The translations under genes and the position numbers were made by a program. Of a DNA stretch of 64,000 bases, positions 1 through 13,673 are shown piece by piece; the stretch's first letter is position 1, and each line of letters starts with the position of its first letter. Origin of the DNA: Glandiceps talaboti (lineage: Eukaryota; Hemichordata; Enteropneusta; Spengelidae); contig NC_135565.1 of the NCBI RefSeq assembly GCF_964340395.1, positions 7,114,242-7,178,241 on the forward strand, written 5' to 3'. The notes beneath the pieces are model-generated. The model did not search any database. It was not told where the DNA came from and was given only the letters and a program-made list of their open reading frames with translations.

Positions 1-27
<27 letters not shown>
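1..27. repeat. (TA)n microsatellite at the window edge
   Basis: Uninterrupted AT dinucleotide run. It is cut by the window start, so its true length is unknown. The next 480 bases hold no gene I can recognise. Confidence 0.95.
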
Positions 28-31
<4 letters not shown>

Positions 32-513
32 CTAATATCTATAAGGACACACACTCTGTACAAGACACAGGGGTCAGAGGTTAACTCTGCAATTCGCGGA
101 AGTATCAAATAACATAGGAGTAACGACATTCTCCAAGGTCAAGAATCAATTTGAGAAAACCTGTCCATCAAGATTTATTAGCGGGAGTTAAGAATTATGT
201 TGGTAAACAGCCTGCTACATTTGTCGACATCCCAGAGTAGAAAACACAGACAGGTGTTAGGAGAAGTTTTAAATAAGCGGTTTTAATGTTTTTGGGGATT
301 ATGGAGGGTATCAAATTGTACCATTTCCCTTTTGCGGTAGTGCTCAAAGAGGGAGTGTCATGGATCAGACGCTAATTCAAATTGGACGCTTCCTTTGGGA
401 CATTTGGTCAAACTCTGGCACCTTCTAACTAAGTCGGGCAACTCTTGCTTGACTCAAACTATTTATATTGTCGTGTATTTTGAAATTGATGCCCCCTTTT
501 CTGTATAATGTAG

Positions 514-612
514 GAGGATCCAAGAAGTGGAGAGATGACCTCCGCTGTGGATTGGTGTGGTAATACAGCAGCACACTGTGATTGTGCTGGTTGCATTGAT
601 TACAGAGATTAA
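514..612 (+). pseudogene. Broken copy of the hevein-like peptide exon
   Basis: This stretch aligns with the last exon of the intact gene at 10637-10812. Both follow an ATGTAG acceptor, share the bases encoding WRDDLRCG, and share the bases encoding the end of the Cys-rich domain up to a TAA (here 610-612). The copy lacks about 77 bp, matching 10675-10751 in the intact gene. That removes three of the eight cysteines including the CC pair. Because 77 is not a multiple of three, the frame shifts and stops almost at once (TAA at 561-563). Similarity continues into the 3' UTR to about position 900 (shared GGTTCTATGGCACCAGAAAG). No matching signal-peptide exon is visible upstream. This is a partial, non-functional duplicate. 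Confidence 0.85.
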
Positions 613-926
613 CAATATACTAAATGTAATTTTTTTAAATAGTCTTCATTCTTTCTCTATAAAATAAAGAATATCTCACATTATCAATTTAAATGAAGTA
701 CTCTAAAAAGAGCTATTTGAAATAAGTCGCTTCCTTCATAGTTAATTGTTATACCATAATACGCCGATTGATTCTACGTAAACCGATAACATACTTTTAA
801 ATAGACTTATTCCAGTGACAATATTAAGTTCCTCTGACGGTGACTGGTTCTATGGCACCAGAAAGAACACACATGTAATATGGTCGTAATACGCCATTGT
901 AATACTTTAGTTTCGAAAGAGAAATT

Positions 927-1520
927 ATGGCAAGATTGTCAATTACAAGAAAAAACCTAGTAGTTCATATGTCTGCTGTGTCTCTTGCTCTAAACTGCTC
1001 AACTTCTTTGAAGTTATGCTTGGCTAACATTTTCAGTAGGATATTATTATTTTCATACCTGGAGAATTGTTTTATTTTATCTGCATTTTGTATATCTGTT
1101 AGTTTACACATAAAAGTCATTGTAACAACCTCTGATAGTGAAACAGTTATAGAAATTGACAAATCTGGATTAATAAAAGAGGCATTTAGTACACTGAAAC
1201 AAGACATTCTTGAAATAAACAAAAAATCGAGGAGCTCGTATTCTTGTTAACCTTTGCACAAATAATTCTCTAACTATCTTGTCCAACATGATAAACTAGT
1301 ATAATATTATAAAGTGTTGTGGTGAATAAACAATTGGGTCTTTCTTTTTCTTTTTTTGGTCTCTGCACTCATGCGATTACAAGTAAATATAAACATACAG
1401 AGCCACTAGGTTGACAGTATTTGTATAATGATTGATTGGGTCATTCATCATGTCAGTGTAAGAGACAAAAATACCTCTCCAGTGTTTTAACGGTAGTACC
1501 AATGACCATACATGGTTGAT
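927..1520 (-). repeat. Dispersed repeat family, copy 1
   Basis: The reverse complement of this stretch matches 12950-13265 over several hundred bases. The part nearest the (GA)n tract also matches the ends of the macro-tandem units near 4060-4140 and 5000-5090 (shared motif AAAACACTGG followed by an AGACTGAC-like box). Read on the + strand, copy 1 encodes EAFSTLKQDILEINKK; copy 2, read on its minus strand, encodes EEAFCTLRQDILEINKK. Only synonymous or mild changes separate these peptides, so the family may once have been coding. I cannot name the protein. In every copy one end abuts a (CTGT)n/(GACA)n microsatellite. Confidence 0.6.
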
Positions 1521-1529
1521 ATATACAAG

Positions 1530-1749
<220 letters not shown>

Positions 1750-2295
1750 AAAGAGAATTTAGACACTAAAGTTTAATATAAGTAAAAAATAACGAAGCAA
1801 TTATAATCTATTCTACTTGACTTGCTGTTCTTTTAGTACGATCGTTCAGTACGATATATTATAATTCCTTCGTTATTAACTTCATACCTGGATGATTGAG
1901 AACACCCAAAGACATATTTCATATAAGTAGTTAGTTTGTAGGTATCAGTTCATAAATATTATTTTCGTTGCATAATATGATGGGTAAAAACATTATTTTT
2001 GATTGAACCTTTGTGGACCTCAGTTGACATGTATGTTTACGCCCTCGATGGCTTCGTATTACTTAGGAACAAGGGTGAAGTTGATTTTGTTGTAGATCGA
2101 TCCTCGGTGCTGAAATATATATCCATGAATTATGAAAAGCCACAATCTCCACATCATGCTAATTCTGTCAAAAATGGCTTTCCCGAAATGGTATCATTCC
2201 AATAAATGTTGAATAATACTACTAATACTTTAATCAAGATGTTAGAGTCGCCAATACACAATAAAATATAATATTTACCATCTTTGCCATATTTT

Positions 2296-2561
2296 GGCAG
2301 TTACTATGGTCAGGCGACATAGGGAACCTTAATCATCCTATCTTAGTGCTTGGATACGACCACATATTAGTGCTAGAAAGAATAGCAAAGCTGCCAGCTG
2401 TGTGCCCCATAGTACCGTTACAGGGTATATTTTTCCACAGCGCTGGTACATGGTTGTGAAAAATATGGCTGTTGCCTGGATATGGAATACCGCCACTGTG
2501 CCACGATTGTTTTACACATCCCAGTACACACCTCACACTAATTTCGGCCCCATCGACCAAG
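2296..2561 (+). other. Coding-like segment, unidentified
   Basis: This short stretch is richer in GC than its surroundings. It starts after a possible acceptor (TTTTGGCAG) and ends at a strong donor (CGACCAA then GTAAGT at 2562). The + strand frame from the acceptor is open for about 50 codons (WSGDIGNLNHPILVLGYDH and onward), then has one stop. A second + frame is open into the donor (AWIWNTATVPRLFYTSQY). The minus strand is also open for 75 codons. I cannot tell which strand or frame is real and recognise no family. It could be a decayed exon. Confidence 0.2.
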
Positions 2562-2982
2562 TAAGTTTTAAGATATAAATTTTAACCAAAATTATTTCAC
2601 ATGATTACACTTAATTTGCATATCACTGATGAGATCATCACATGCTTAATAGTTCGCCATATACACATTCCAAATGCATCCCCTTAAATTTCAGCCCAAT
2701 CTCCTCAGTAGTTTTGGAATTAAAGATTTCTCACCAAAGAGACATATTTTTACACCCAATTTGCATACCATTTGCGAATTCACAATATCATGAACAATGT
2801 GTGATCTACACACACCTAAGAACGTTCCCATCAAAAGTTCAGGACAATCTGCCATATAATTTTGGAGCTTAAGGTTTGAACAAAAATCACATTGTTTGAC
2901 CCATCAACGTGACCAACCAGCAATCATGCAACTGAAAGATCAAGGAAGACAAATTGACAAATGTGCCCAAGTTAGCTCGACC

Positions 2983-2984
2983 TA

Positions 2985-3016
<32 letters not shown>

Positions 3017-3114
3017 AGTGATGGTGATGGTGATGAAGACGACGATGACAACAACAATGACGACGTGGTGACGGAGGCGGTGGTGGTGGTGGTGGTGGTG
3101 GTGGTGGTGGTGGT
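2983..3114. repeat. (GAT)n and (GGT)n microsatellites
   Basis: A run of TGA/GAT triplets is followed, after a degenerate centre, by a run of GGT triplets. They give poly-Asp and poly-Val frames that are not genes. Bases 3120-3175 repeat a piece of the dispersed family seen near 965-1020. Confidence 0.95.
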
Positions 3115-3214
3115 GAAGATAGATAGTATTTCATATGTCTGTCGTGTCTCTTGCTCTAAACTGCTCAACTTCTTTCGGCTTATTTTTTTGAACTGATGAC
3201 AAAAATTCATATCA

Positions 3215-5600
<2,386 letters not shown>

Positions 5601-6058
5601 TTTCCCTTAAATGAAGGTTCGATCTGTTAAAGTTACACCAATACCATTTAAGATACGCTGCTCGATGTATCTCTGTTAATGTCAAACAAACTACATATGT
5701 CATGAAAAAAAGGAAAAAAGAATAATAAAGTTCATTTCATTTTTCTGTTCCTAGTGGAGGGTTGACAATCGTTATAATGTGTATAAATATGTCAGTTTCT
5801 CGTCATGTCTGAAACAATACCGTGTCATTATAAAGGACCACCCATATAAGGTAAATTGTGCCTAACAAAGAAAAGTAGTATTCATAAAAGGATCTGCCAA
5901 TTCCTTAACTCCTTGAGATGTATTAGTAGAAAACAATAATTTGTAGATATACTGATAAACAATTAATCCCATTATAGTATTCACCCCACTGCTGCATGTA
6001 CATACTTGTTACATATAGTTAGGTCCACGCCCTCATCTCATTATGTATTGCAGCTATT
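5601..6058. other. No gene seen
   Basis: AT-rich unique sequence between the macro-tandem array and the first candidate promoter of the hevein-like gene. I see no long open frame, RNA gene or repeat in it. Confidence 0.6.
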
Positions 6059-6141
6059 TTTATAAGCGTGACTACGATTGTATATATATGGCGAGGGCAT
6101 GTGAAGGTCTACCAGATAAACTCCATAGCAGTCCATTGGAG
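6059..6141 (+). promoter_or_regulatory. Candidate promoter and 5' exon of the hevein-like gene
   Basis: A TATA-like box (TTTATAAG) lies near 6059-6066. About 30 bp downstream begins a stretch ending at a consensus donor (TTGGAG then GTGAGT at 6142). The next good acceptor on this strand is TTTTCAG at 7361-7367, just upstream of the start codon. A leader exon of about 50 nt spliced to 7368 is therefore a reasonable model. It contains an upstream ATG (6088) that would give a short leader peptide. There are no transcript data, so this is inference. Confidence 0.35.
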
Positions 6142-6464
6142 GTGAGTTGATAACTATCTTAAATCTTTCACGTTTTACAACTTTAAGAGGGGATGTGCAT
6201 GTTGTGTTGCAGATATTTACGATGTTCTTTGTTAAGGGATTACGGTGAAGATTATCAACTTATCAACACTGTGTTAAACAATCTGGCTCCCCCGTTCATG
6301 ATTACAATGATAAACTTCAACATTACTCTTGATTGCAGAAAATAAAGGAAATACATAATATAACAGTAAAATTAATATTATACTATAAGTTATCTCAAAC
6401 AACTGTATAAACACGTATTTTTTTTGTGAGAACTAAAGATATCCCAAAATGTTTCTGTATAATA

Positions 6465-6815
6465 TGGAGTCATGATGGGTGAATGGTTAGCGTGACAGGT
6501 TGCAGGTTCGAGCTCCGTCGCTGCCTGCTGTTTGTTTCTGAGTGGTATAAAGTCCTTCGGCAAGATTTGAACCACGACTGTGCCTCAGTCAACCCAGCTG
6601 TATAATTGGGGACCTGGTAGGATGTAGGTTGCAATGTGAATGCTTTAATCATATGCGCTTAAATGGCTGCAGTGGATTGTATGCTCCCTGCGGAGTTGAG
6701 GAAGAGTTAAGGGCCTTTGTGCCGTTTCTGATCCGAACCAGGGGTAATAATTGTAAAGCGCTTTGAGCACGGACTGTGAAAGCGCTATATAAGAACCCAA
6801 CATTTATTATTAATA
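6465..6815 (+). mobile_element. tRNA-derived SINE
   Basis: The head looks like a tRNA, with an A-box-like TGGTTAGCGTG at 6485-6495 and a B-box GGTTCGAGCTC at 6505-6515, as needed for RNA polymerase III. The body is about 250 bp. The tail contains TAAAGCGCTTTGAGCACGG and GCGCTATATAAGAACC and ends in an ATT-rich run. The full-length copy at 29939-30312, minus strand, aligns end to end, and two decayed copies lie in the inverted-repeat arms. The tail probably mimics the 3' end of a partner LINE. I cannot assign a named SINE family. Confidence 0.88.
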
Positions 6816-7002
6816 TGTCGAAATTGAATTTTGACTATAGAACCAAAGTGAAGGCGAGTTTTAAACCATTCTTAAAAGTTGCTTAGTGTCAGCAAGCTTA
6901 TATGTTGTCAAGATTTGCACCAATAATTTTTGTTCAACGATTTGTGTAATCCGATCAGTTAATTGTTAATGTACATTTACTTGTCTATGAAAGGTGAATG
7001 CT

Positions 7003-7010
7003 TATAAATA
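7003..7010 (+). promoter_or_regulatory. TATA box, alternative promoter of the hevein-like gene
   Basis: TATAAATA sits in a plain sequence context 420 bp upstream of the start codon. It is better formed than the TATA-like box at 6059. A start near 7035 would give an unspliced or differently spliced leader. Which of the two is used cannot be told from sequence alone. Confidence 0.4.
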
Positions 7011-7422
7011 CCTGGACATCGTCATCGCAGCCGTTTTAGTTTGACGAAGCTTTGATTTCATTTTAATAAAATGCGGTTTATTTATCCTAGACTTGCAAAG
7101 CAATCCAAAAGTCTTATTTTAGAAAAATATAACATTACATATAATATGTAATCAAAATTGATGAAAAACCCCGGGAATCACTAACATTGTTAGTTTACTG
7201 AATCACCAGATTTGTATTGTTAACAATGATTATCTCGATAAGTATATGTTCAAGCATTTCTACTTAGACAATATATTGTATCCCTTAAATTACATATTAG
7301 TAGATCAGGACTAAATTTTAGACTATAACAAATAAACCATATCAGTTGTTATTTTTGGTGTTTTCAGATTTAGAGGCTGACAAACATACTGTACCTTGTG
7401 TCATATCAGAACCTAGGCAGAG

Positions 7423-10400
7423 ATGAAATTCGCCATCACACTTTTCGTTGTGCTCGTAGCCATTACCCAAGGAAAAGGTATGTATAATTAATAGTCAGAG
7501 TACTTTGCCGAAAGGAAAAAAATCATAACGATTGTGTTTTTTTTCAAAGATAAACAGTTTCCTTTATTTACGTCTGGAATGCAATGTATGTGGTAAATAT
7601 TAATAAAGTCAGCAGCACCAAAAAAAGATAGTGACGGAAGATGTAACTATGTCGTTATTTAGAACAGCAGCTCAAATACGAAACAAATAATTATCGAAGC
7701 TTGAATATTTGTCAAAACATCTCTAAAATAAGAATATCAGTTACGTAAAATGTTGGTCCTCCCTTTACTTGAGCCTTCACATACTGTATAGTGTCATGTA
7801 GTCTAAGAGTATTTGTGAAGGGCAATAAACACATATATTTCATTACACAAATACAGTTGCAATTATTTGTGATTACATCACTTTGTTAGCGGTCATTAAT
7901 TGTCGTCAAGTGTGCATGTGTGTGTACATGAGTGCGTGTGCGCGCCCACTTGTGTGTGTGGAGGGGATGGATTATAATTTAAACACGCGGAAAAGGAAAC
8001 GTTTCGATCAAAATTCGTGAATTATAACAAAAACGTGCTCGACAACAATTTGCTTCTGTACGTGTTGCCTTGTTGATATATACACTATCGAACTTTTTAG
8101 TGCAACATGTGAATATCGGTAGATAATTAGAAACACATCGAAGTAGATAACATGTTCCCACATTTGCTTAGTGTTCGTCCATTCAAAATCAGTAGACAAG
8201 ACTAATCTTTATTACATCTGCATGCAGATAAATGCAAAGTCTGAAGTAGTCCTAAGTAATCGAATTTGCGCATGCCTCAATGTTGCAAAGGTTAGGTTTC
8301 AATTTTTGATAATTATGAAGCCCTGTCATGGCTACCTATGAAGAAATCAAGGTACCTGTACAGTTATCTGTAGTTGTCTGGTACATAGAGGGTACAAGAG
8401 ATCAACATAAGTGCTTATTACGTGGTTATTTTTTTTCACATATGTATACTAATTATGAATTTGTTAATTACTTACTGGTATACAAATGAAAATTATGACA
8501 GACGTTCAAATAAAACAAGGTATGCAGATAATCATACATTATCTGGGGTATTTTTCAAAGCACAAGTATTAGTTGTAGATTGTGTTCAGCGTGCATTGCC
8601 AGGGTTGTTGAGTGATAGTAAATTTGTACTCTGATTTGAGCATGTTCTGGTATATGGATTAACCTAACCCGACGATTGCTAATGTTATGAATCATCGTAT
8701 AATTATACTATAGTTTTACTTGTACATCGTGGATTTAACACAACCATGTTGATTTTTTGTATACATCCCGATGTCCCCCAAAATACATTCAGTTCTCACG
8801 CGATCTGAGGTTCTCCAAAATGCAATTTTTTTAGGCTCAAGGCCAGCAAGGGAGGTTATTGAAAACGCCCTAATATGTTCTCTCGATCGTGAGTAAACTT
8901 CGACAAACGTAATTAAAAATACCATTACAAGAAAATATGTATCAACGTTTGTAATCCAACGGCCCTCGATGTCTTTTTATTGATTGGTTGTATAGTTCTG
9001 TGACGAATAGAGAGTTTCTGGGTATAACCTGTCTAAGTTGGCAGTAGATTTATTAATCTCAGGGTTATCAGAACAACATCAACTGTCATTCATAAAATAT
9101 CATTATCCTGAAAACAGTACCACCTTTGTCTTCATTGCTGGTATTGAAGAGAAAACTTGTAGTGTATAGGGTGTGGATTCTTCCATTCAAGCTGTGTAGA
9201 TGAGACCTGTATCCCTTTTCAGTTACATCGGCATACCGAAGTCATCGAACGAATGCAAATTGTATTCTGCATGGATATTCGTGTAGGGGCAAGTCTTCTA
9301 CCGAAATCGAATTTGCGCATGCGTTATGCACACAAAAGACGTAGAGACTCAATAGTTGTGTAATGTTCGGTTTGACTGATTGGCCAGTATGTAACCCTGA
9401 CATGTGTATGCATGAAGAGATCAATATATAATCTAGGTATCTCTACATTTATCTATGCTGGTACATAAAGGGTAAAAAAGAACAAAGTGTTAAATTGCTT
9501 ATGTGGTTATTAATTTCAAACAATTTCAAGCATGCGTTATGTATAATAACTGTGAAATTACTGCTATACAAAGACATGACAGACTCCCCCCCCCCCCAAA
9601 AAAAAAAAAAAAAAAAAAAAACACACAAAAAAAACACACGGCTATTAGTTTTGGACTGTGTTCAGCGTACATTGCCAGGGTTTCAATTGACTTGGATGAT
9701 TGCAAAGTTGTAATGATAATACAAATAATATCATATAGGAATAACAATTTTCAATAATAATCGAGTGTGTTTGAATATTAACCATCCACGTGGGGTAGTT
9801 TGTTATGCTGAGTTCAAAAACTGGGGTCATTTATGAACATCCATTGGCATGGTAATGAAAATCACCATAATAGGTGGGTTATTTTCCAAAAGTTGGACAT
9901 AAAGGATGTAAACAAGTACAATTTAATTACAAAATTCCTAAGAAAATGATGTTATGAATTAAATAATAATCTGGTTTATTTGCATATTGTCCAACCAGCT
10001 TAAGGTAGTTTGTCATACTGAGGTAAAAAAAACTTTTAAATAAAATGGTCCCTTTTTTTTAACTCAGTATAACAAAAAGTTCATCATATGTGTCCATATG
10101 ACCTAAGTCTGGCGTTAAAGTTATTATTTCATCCAGTAATTCTTTCCTGAAATCCCTGTATAGATTATAATAAAACAAAAAGTTACTTCATCATCTGGTG
10201 AATTTTGGAAAAAGTCAAATTTCCTGTCTTCGACTTCAAACCCACAAAATAGGTGTATGTTCAAATAAAACAAGATATGTAGATAATCATACATTATCTG
10301 GGTTTTTCCAAAGAACAAGTATTAGCTGTGGATTGTGTTCAGCGTGCATTACAATGGTTGCAATTGAGTGATAGTAACTTTGTAATCTGCTTTGAGCATG

Positions 10401-10812
10401 TTCTGGTATATGAATCAATGTATGAATTTTTATTCTTTTTTTATAGTGTTTTTAATCAATCGGAGGACCAATAGATGCTATAAAAAACCAATATAATCAC
10501 TCTAAGGCAAAATCATGATTTGTATTTGATTATTGTAATTATTAACCTGGTATCTGTGTAGTGACCGTTAGTAATATTAAGTTGTTGTAGTGTGATGTGT
10601 TTCAATTCGTTCATATTTTTCGTTCTACTAATGTAGTAGCTGCCAATAGTTGGAGAGATGACCTCCGTTGTGGACCCAATAATCCCCTAACCGATGGTAG
10701 TCCAGCAGAGTGTGACCCTTTTGGAGCTTATCCATGTTGTTCAGCATATGGTTGGTGTGGTGATACACCAACACACTGTGATTGCGATGGTTGCATTGAT
10801 TACGGGCGATAA
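7423..10812 (+). CDS. Secreted hevein-like Cys-rich peptide, two coding exons
   Basis: Coding exon 1 is 7423-7477 (donor GTATGT, phase 1). Coding exon 2 is 10637-10812 (TAA stop). Together they encode 76 residues. Residues 1-17 form a signal peptide (MKFAITLFVVLVAITQG). The mature part has eight cysteines at 30, 44, 52, 53, 59, 66, 68 and 71. The core CCSAYGWCGDTPTHC matches the chitin-binding type 1 (hevein) pattern, CC-x5-C-x6-C with Ser and aromatic residues in the sugar site. The first two cysteine spacings are longer than in hevein. The likely role is binding chitin or GlcNAc glycans outside the cell, for example in defence or mucus; this is inferred from the family. The acceptor is a tandem TAGTAG, so exon 2 may start at 10637 or 10640, adding or dropping one Val. 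The ATG follows a good acceptor at 7367. A broken copy lies at 514-612. Confidence 0.85.
8255..10400 (+). repeat. Intron of the hevein-like gene with three diverged copies of one block
   Basis: The 3.16-kb intron contains a block repeated near 8255-8690, 9300-9715 and, shortened, 10255-10405. Shared landmarks are AATCGAATTTGCGCATGC, CTGGTACATA, TTGTGTTCAGCG followed by an ACATTGCCAGGG-like box, and TTTGAGCATGTTCTGGTATA in the outer two. The middle copy carries a C-run and A-run near 9586-9640. I see no coding capacity in any copy. Confidence 0.7.
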
Positions 10813-11429
10813 AGACATTGTATTCTATCAACACAATACTAAATGTATGTATTACAAACTATTCTTCAAGTTTCTTTATCAACGAATATCTCCTATTAGT
10901 CATCTAAGTAAAGTATTCTAGAGTGAGTTATTTGAAATAAGTCGCTGCTGATATAGTTAGTTTAATACCATACAACTACGGTTACTTGTATCTACACTAA
11001 TGTCATAATGTATAAACATACTTATTTCCCTGACAACATTAAGTTCGTCTGACGATAATTGGTTCTATGGCACCAGAAAGAACACACAAACATATAATGA
11101 TGTGATTGTAATATATCGTTGTATTGGGAAGAAGGACACGTTAGCGTTGCTAATCATACTTATGGTATTCTAATATTGATACACGATTATAATTACTGAA
11201 TAACCAGACAGATTCCATCATTCTCTCCTTTTCAGGCTGTATCCTCCCTATATAGAGTTAAGATATATTCAGCAATTTGATGATGAATCAATGTGGAATC
11301 AACTAACCTAGCTGTGATATGATGTAACACATACAATTATCGTTGACATTGTAAATTGGCTTAAATATTTAAAAAAAAAAACGTTATTTCCTAGTTATTG
11401 TTTTCTTTATTGGAGAATCTGATCTTTGG

Positions 11430-11435
11430 AATAAA
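11430..11435 (+). terminator. Candidate polyadenylation signal of the hevein-like gene
   Basis: AATAAA lies 618 bases after the stop codon at 10812. It is the first canonical hexamer I see downstream on this strand. The 3' UTR would then be about 0.63 kb. Confidence 0.4.
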
Positions 11436-11679
11436 GTATCTGCAACAAACAAAAATGATAGACTTGTAGTTTTTATTCGTATGTTTTCTGAATTTACATC
11501 CTCCAGCAACTCTCTTGTTAGTTCGACTGAGAACGATGTCAGTTCAAATTTCACATAGACAATCAGCTAGCAATAACAAATGTGCAAATCAGAACTTTAT
11601 TAATCATTTTAAAGACGTGCTTTGGACGAAATCTATTGTTTTCCGTGATTTTTAACTGCGACAATGAACATGACATGCA

Positions 11680-11723
11680 TACATACATACATACATACAT
11701 ACATACATACATACATACATACA
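11680..11723. repeat. (CATA)n microsatellite
   Basis: Eleven or so tandem CATA units. Frames reading through it (THTYIH) are artefacts. Confidence 0.95.
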
Positions 11724-11885
11724 ACACATCCGCGTGGCGATCTGTATGTGGAAGTAGACAACTTTTATGTCTGCACAAAGAAGAAATCACACTTGACAAG
11801 GTGGTCACTAGTGATTGTAGCTGGCTCCCGTTGGTGTCATGACTTCTATCAATCAGATGTAATTGACCCATACAGCAGTTGGCAA

Positions 11886-12119
11886 TCAGTTTAAATTTCC
11901 AAGGTTGTCTCTGTGTGGAACCACTTTTCTACCATCATTGATCAGGTCTTTACTATGTTTACACATGAAAGGAAAGCAGTATGTTTGATATAGCAATTGA
12001 GTGTTGGCTTCAGGAATATCATTGTTGATTAGTTTTATTGAGACTGTAGGCAACAATGTAACAATCTCTACTCCCCCATCGTGTATTTCTGCTGCACTAA
12101 TGTAATCGAATGTCCCCAT
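11886..12119 (-). other. Open frame, unidentified, possibly a coding remnant
   Basis: A 77-codon minus-strand frame starts with MGTFDYISAAEIHDGGVEIV. It has ordinary amino-acid composition, unlike the low-complexity frames around it. I see no clear acceptor or donor that would make it an exon, and I recognise no family. It may be a transposon relic or chance. Confidence 0.2.
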
Positions 12120-12358
12120 AATATTAACTTAGTAACCACCCATGAAACTATTACCCCATCTAAATGTATTAAACAACTGAGTGAAGCTTACAAAACACAC
12201 GTGGATACTTGAAATGGCAAGATTCGTCCAATTGAAATCATCACGGACCATTAAAACTATCGGTTTTAGCACTGTTATATTATAGTTGTATATTGAAAAC
12301 TGTGTTAATACAGTATACTTTATGTTTCCGGTTTAAGTGAAGAGAGATGAAATAGACG

Positions 12359-12559
12359 GTGACGAACGGTGATAAACGTGTCCAGAGTAAACATACGGAA
12401 CAAAATTATTCAGCAAACAACACCACTACCGCAGTTGAGGACACGGACGTGATAGAAGATGGAAACAGCGAAAATGAAAACACTGAACAAAGTCAGACAA
12501 CTTTAGAAGTAACGACTACACATCATCATATTTTCAAAAGTATACATGTCAAGAAGTGA
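12359..12559 (+). other. Open frame, Asn/Thr/Glu-rich, unidentified
   Basis: A 66-codon + strand frame, polar and acidic (contains TAVEDTDVIEDGNSENENTE), with no membrane segment and no recognised domain. No promoter or splice signals were found that tie it to a neighbour. It could be a remnant of a disordered protein or chance. Confidence 0.2.
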
Positions 12560-12949
12560 GGCTGAGGTCCACATAACGATGTCACTTTTCCTGCTTCATA
12601 AATAATTGTACTATAAAACTAAGCAAAAACAGAAAGTAGTTGCTTTCCTGTGCTTTTGATTCCGTGTGTTCCTCGAAGCAGCCGTATGAATGAGAAGCAA
12701 TATATTTAGATATCTATTTATGAAATGCAAAATTAAAATTAAAATGTGCAAGGTGTAAATACAGGAAGTAGAGAAGTTCAATATATATATGCAAATATGC
12801 TAATATTATGAAAATTCCCAATTGCTTGTCTACATAATTATGTTTTTAAAATAGCTGCAATACACAACGTGGTGAGGAAGTAGATCTAACTATGTAACAA
12901 GTACATACATGCAGTGGGTGAAATCTTTAGATGGATTAATTTTCTCTTA

Positions 12950-13267
12950 TTAGACTGACCTGATGGATGAAGAACAATCAATCATTTGTTATGCAAATAT
13001 TGTCAACTTAGTAGCTATATAAGTTTATATTTACTGGTAACCGCCTGAGGGCAGAGTCCAAAACAAAGACCAGATTTGTTATTCATCACAACACTTTGTA
13101 ATATGCTAGTAGTCTATCCTGTTAAACAAGATAGTTATAGAATTATTAATGCAAAGGTTAACACGAATAGAGTGTTGGCTTTTTTGTTTATTTCAAGAAT
13201 GTCTTGCCTCAGTGTACAAAATGCCTCTTCTAATAAATCAAAGCCAATGCCTATAACTCTTGCACGT

Positions 13268-13329
<62 letters not shown>

Positions 13330-13345
13330 TAGATAGACAAACAGA
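12950..13345 (+). repeat. Dispersed repeat family copy 2 with (GACA)n tail
   Basis: Bases 12950-13265 match the reverse complement of about 1120-1470 through most of their length. At 13267-13345 the copy runs into a GACA microsatellite, just as copy 1 abuts one. The repeated link between this family and CTGT/GACA tracts suggests that the tract is part of, or is seeded by, the repeat. Confidence 0.65.
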
Positions 13346-13673
13346 GACAGAGACAGAGAGACGGAGACAGACGGACAGACATGCAAGAAACAGAAGAAAG
13401 AGTGGCCCAGAGAGACGGAACGATGCAGAGGGACAGAGACATTATAGCTTAAATTTGAATATAAGTAGCTTCTTTGGAGGTGTAGCGGTTTGGTAGTATG
13501 ACGCCACCAACGTTCGTCTTGGTTTGGGCTTTTGGATGGTCATTTGATGTTTTTTTTTAACGAATGGCGGAAACTGAGCTGTATCTAACTGTGCACACTC
13601 GTCTAAATTTCATGGACCCAGCCGTTTATCGTTAATGAACATAACTGAATATCGTTCCTGCTACTGAATTTAG

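Noticed and set aside
6470-6545. tRNA gene suggested by A- and B-boxes
   Set aside because: The stretch continues as a SINE with a LINE-like tail and is repeated elsewhere; it does not fold as a complete tRNA.
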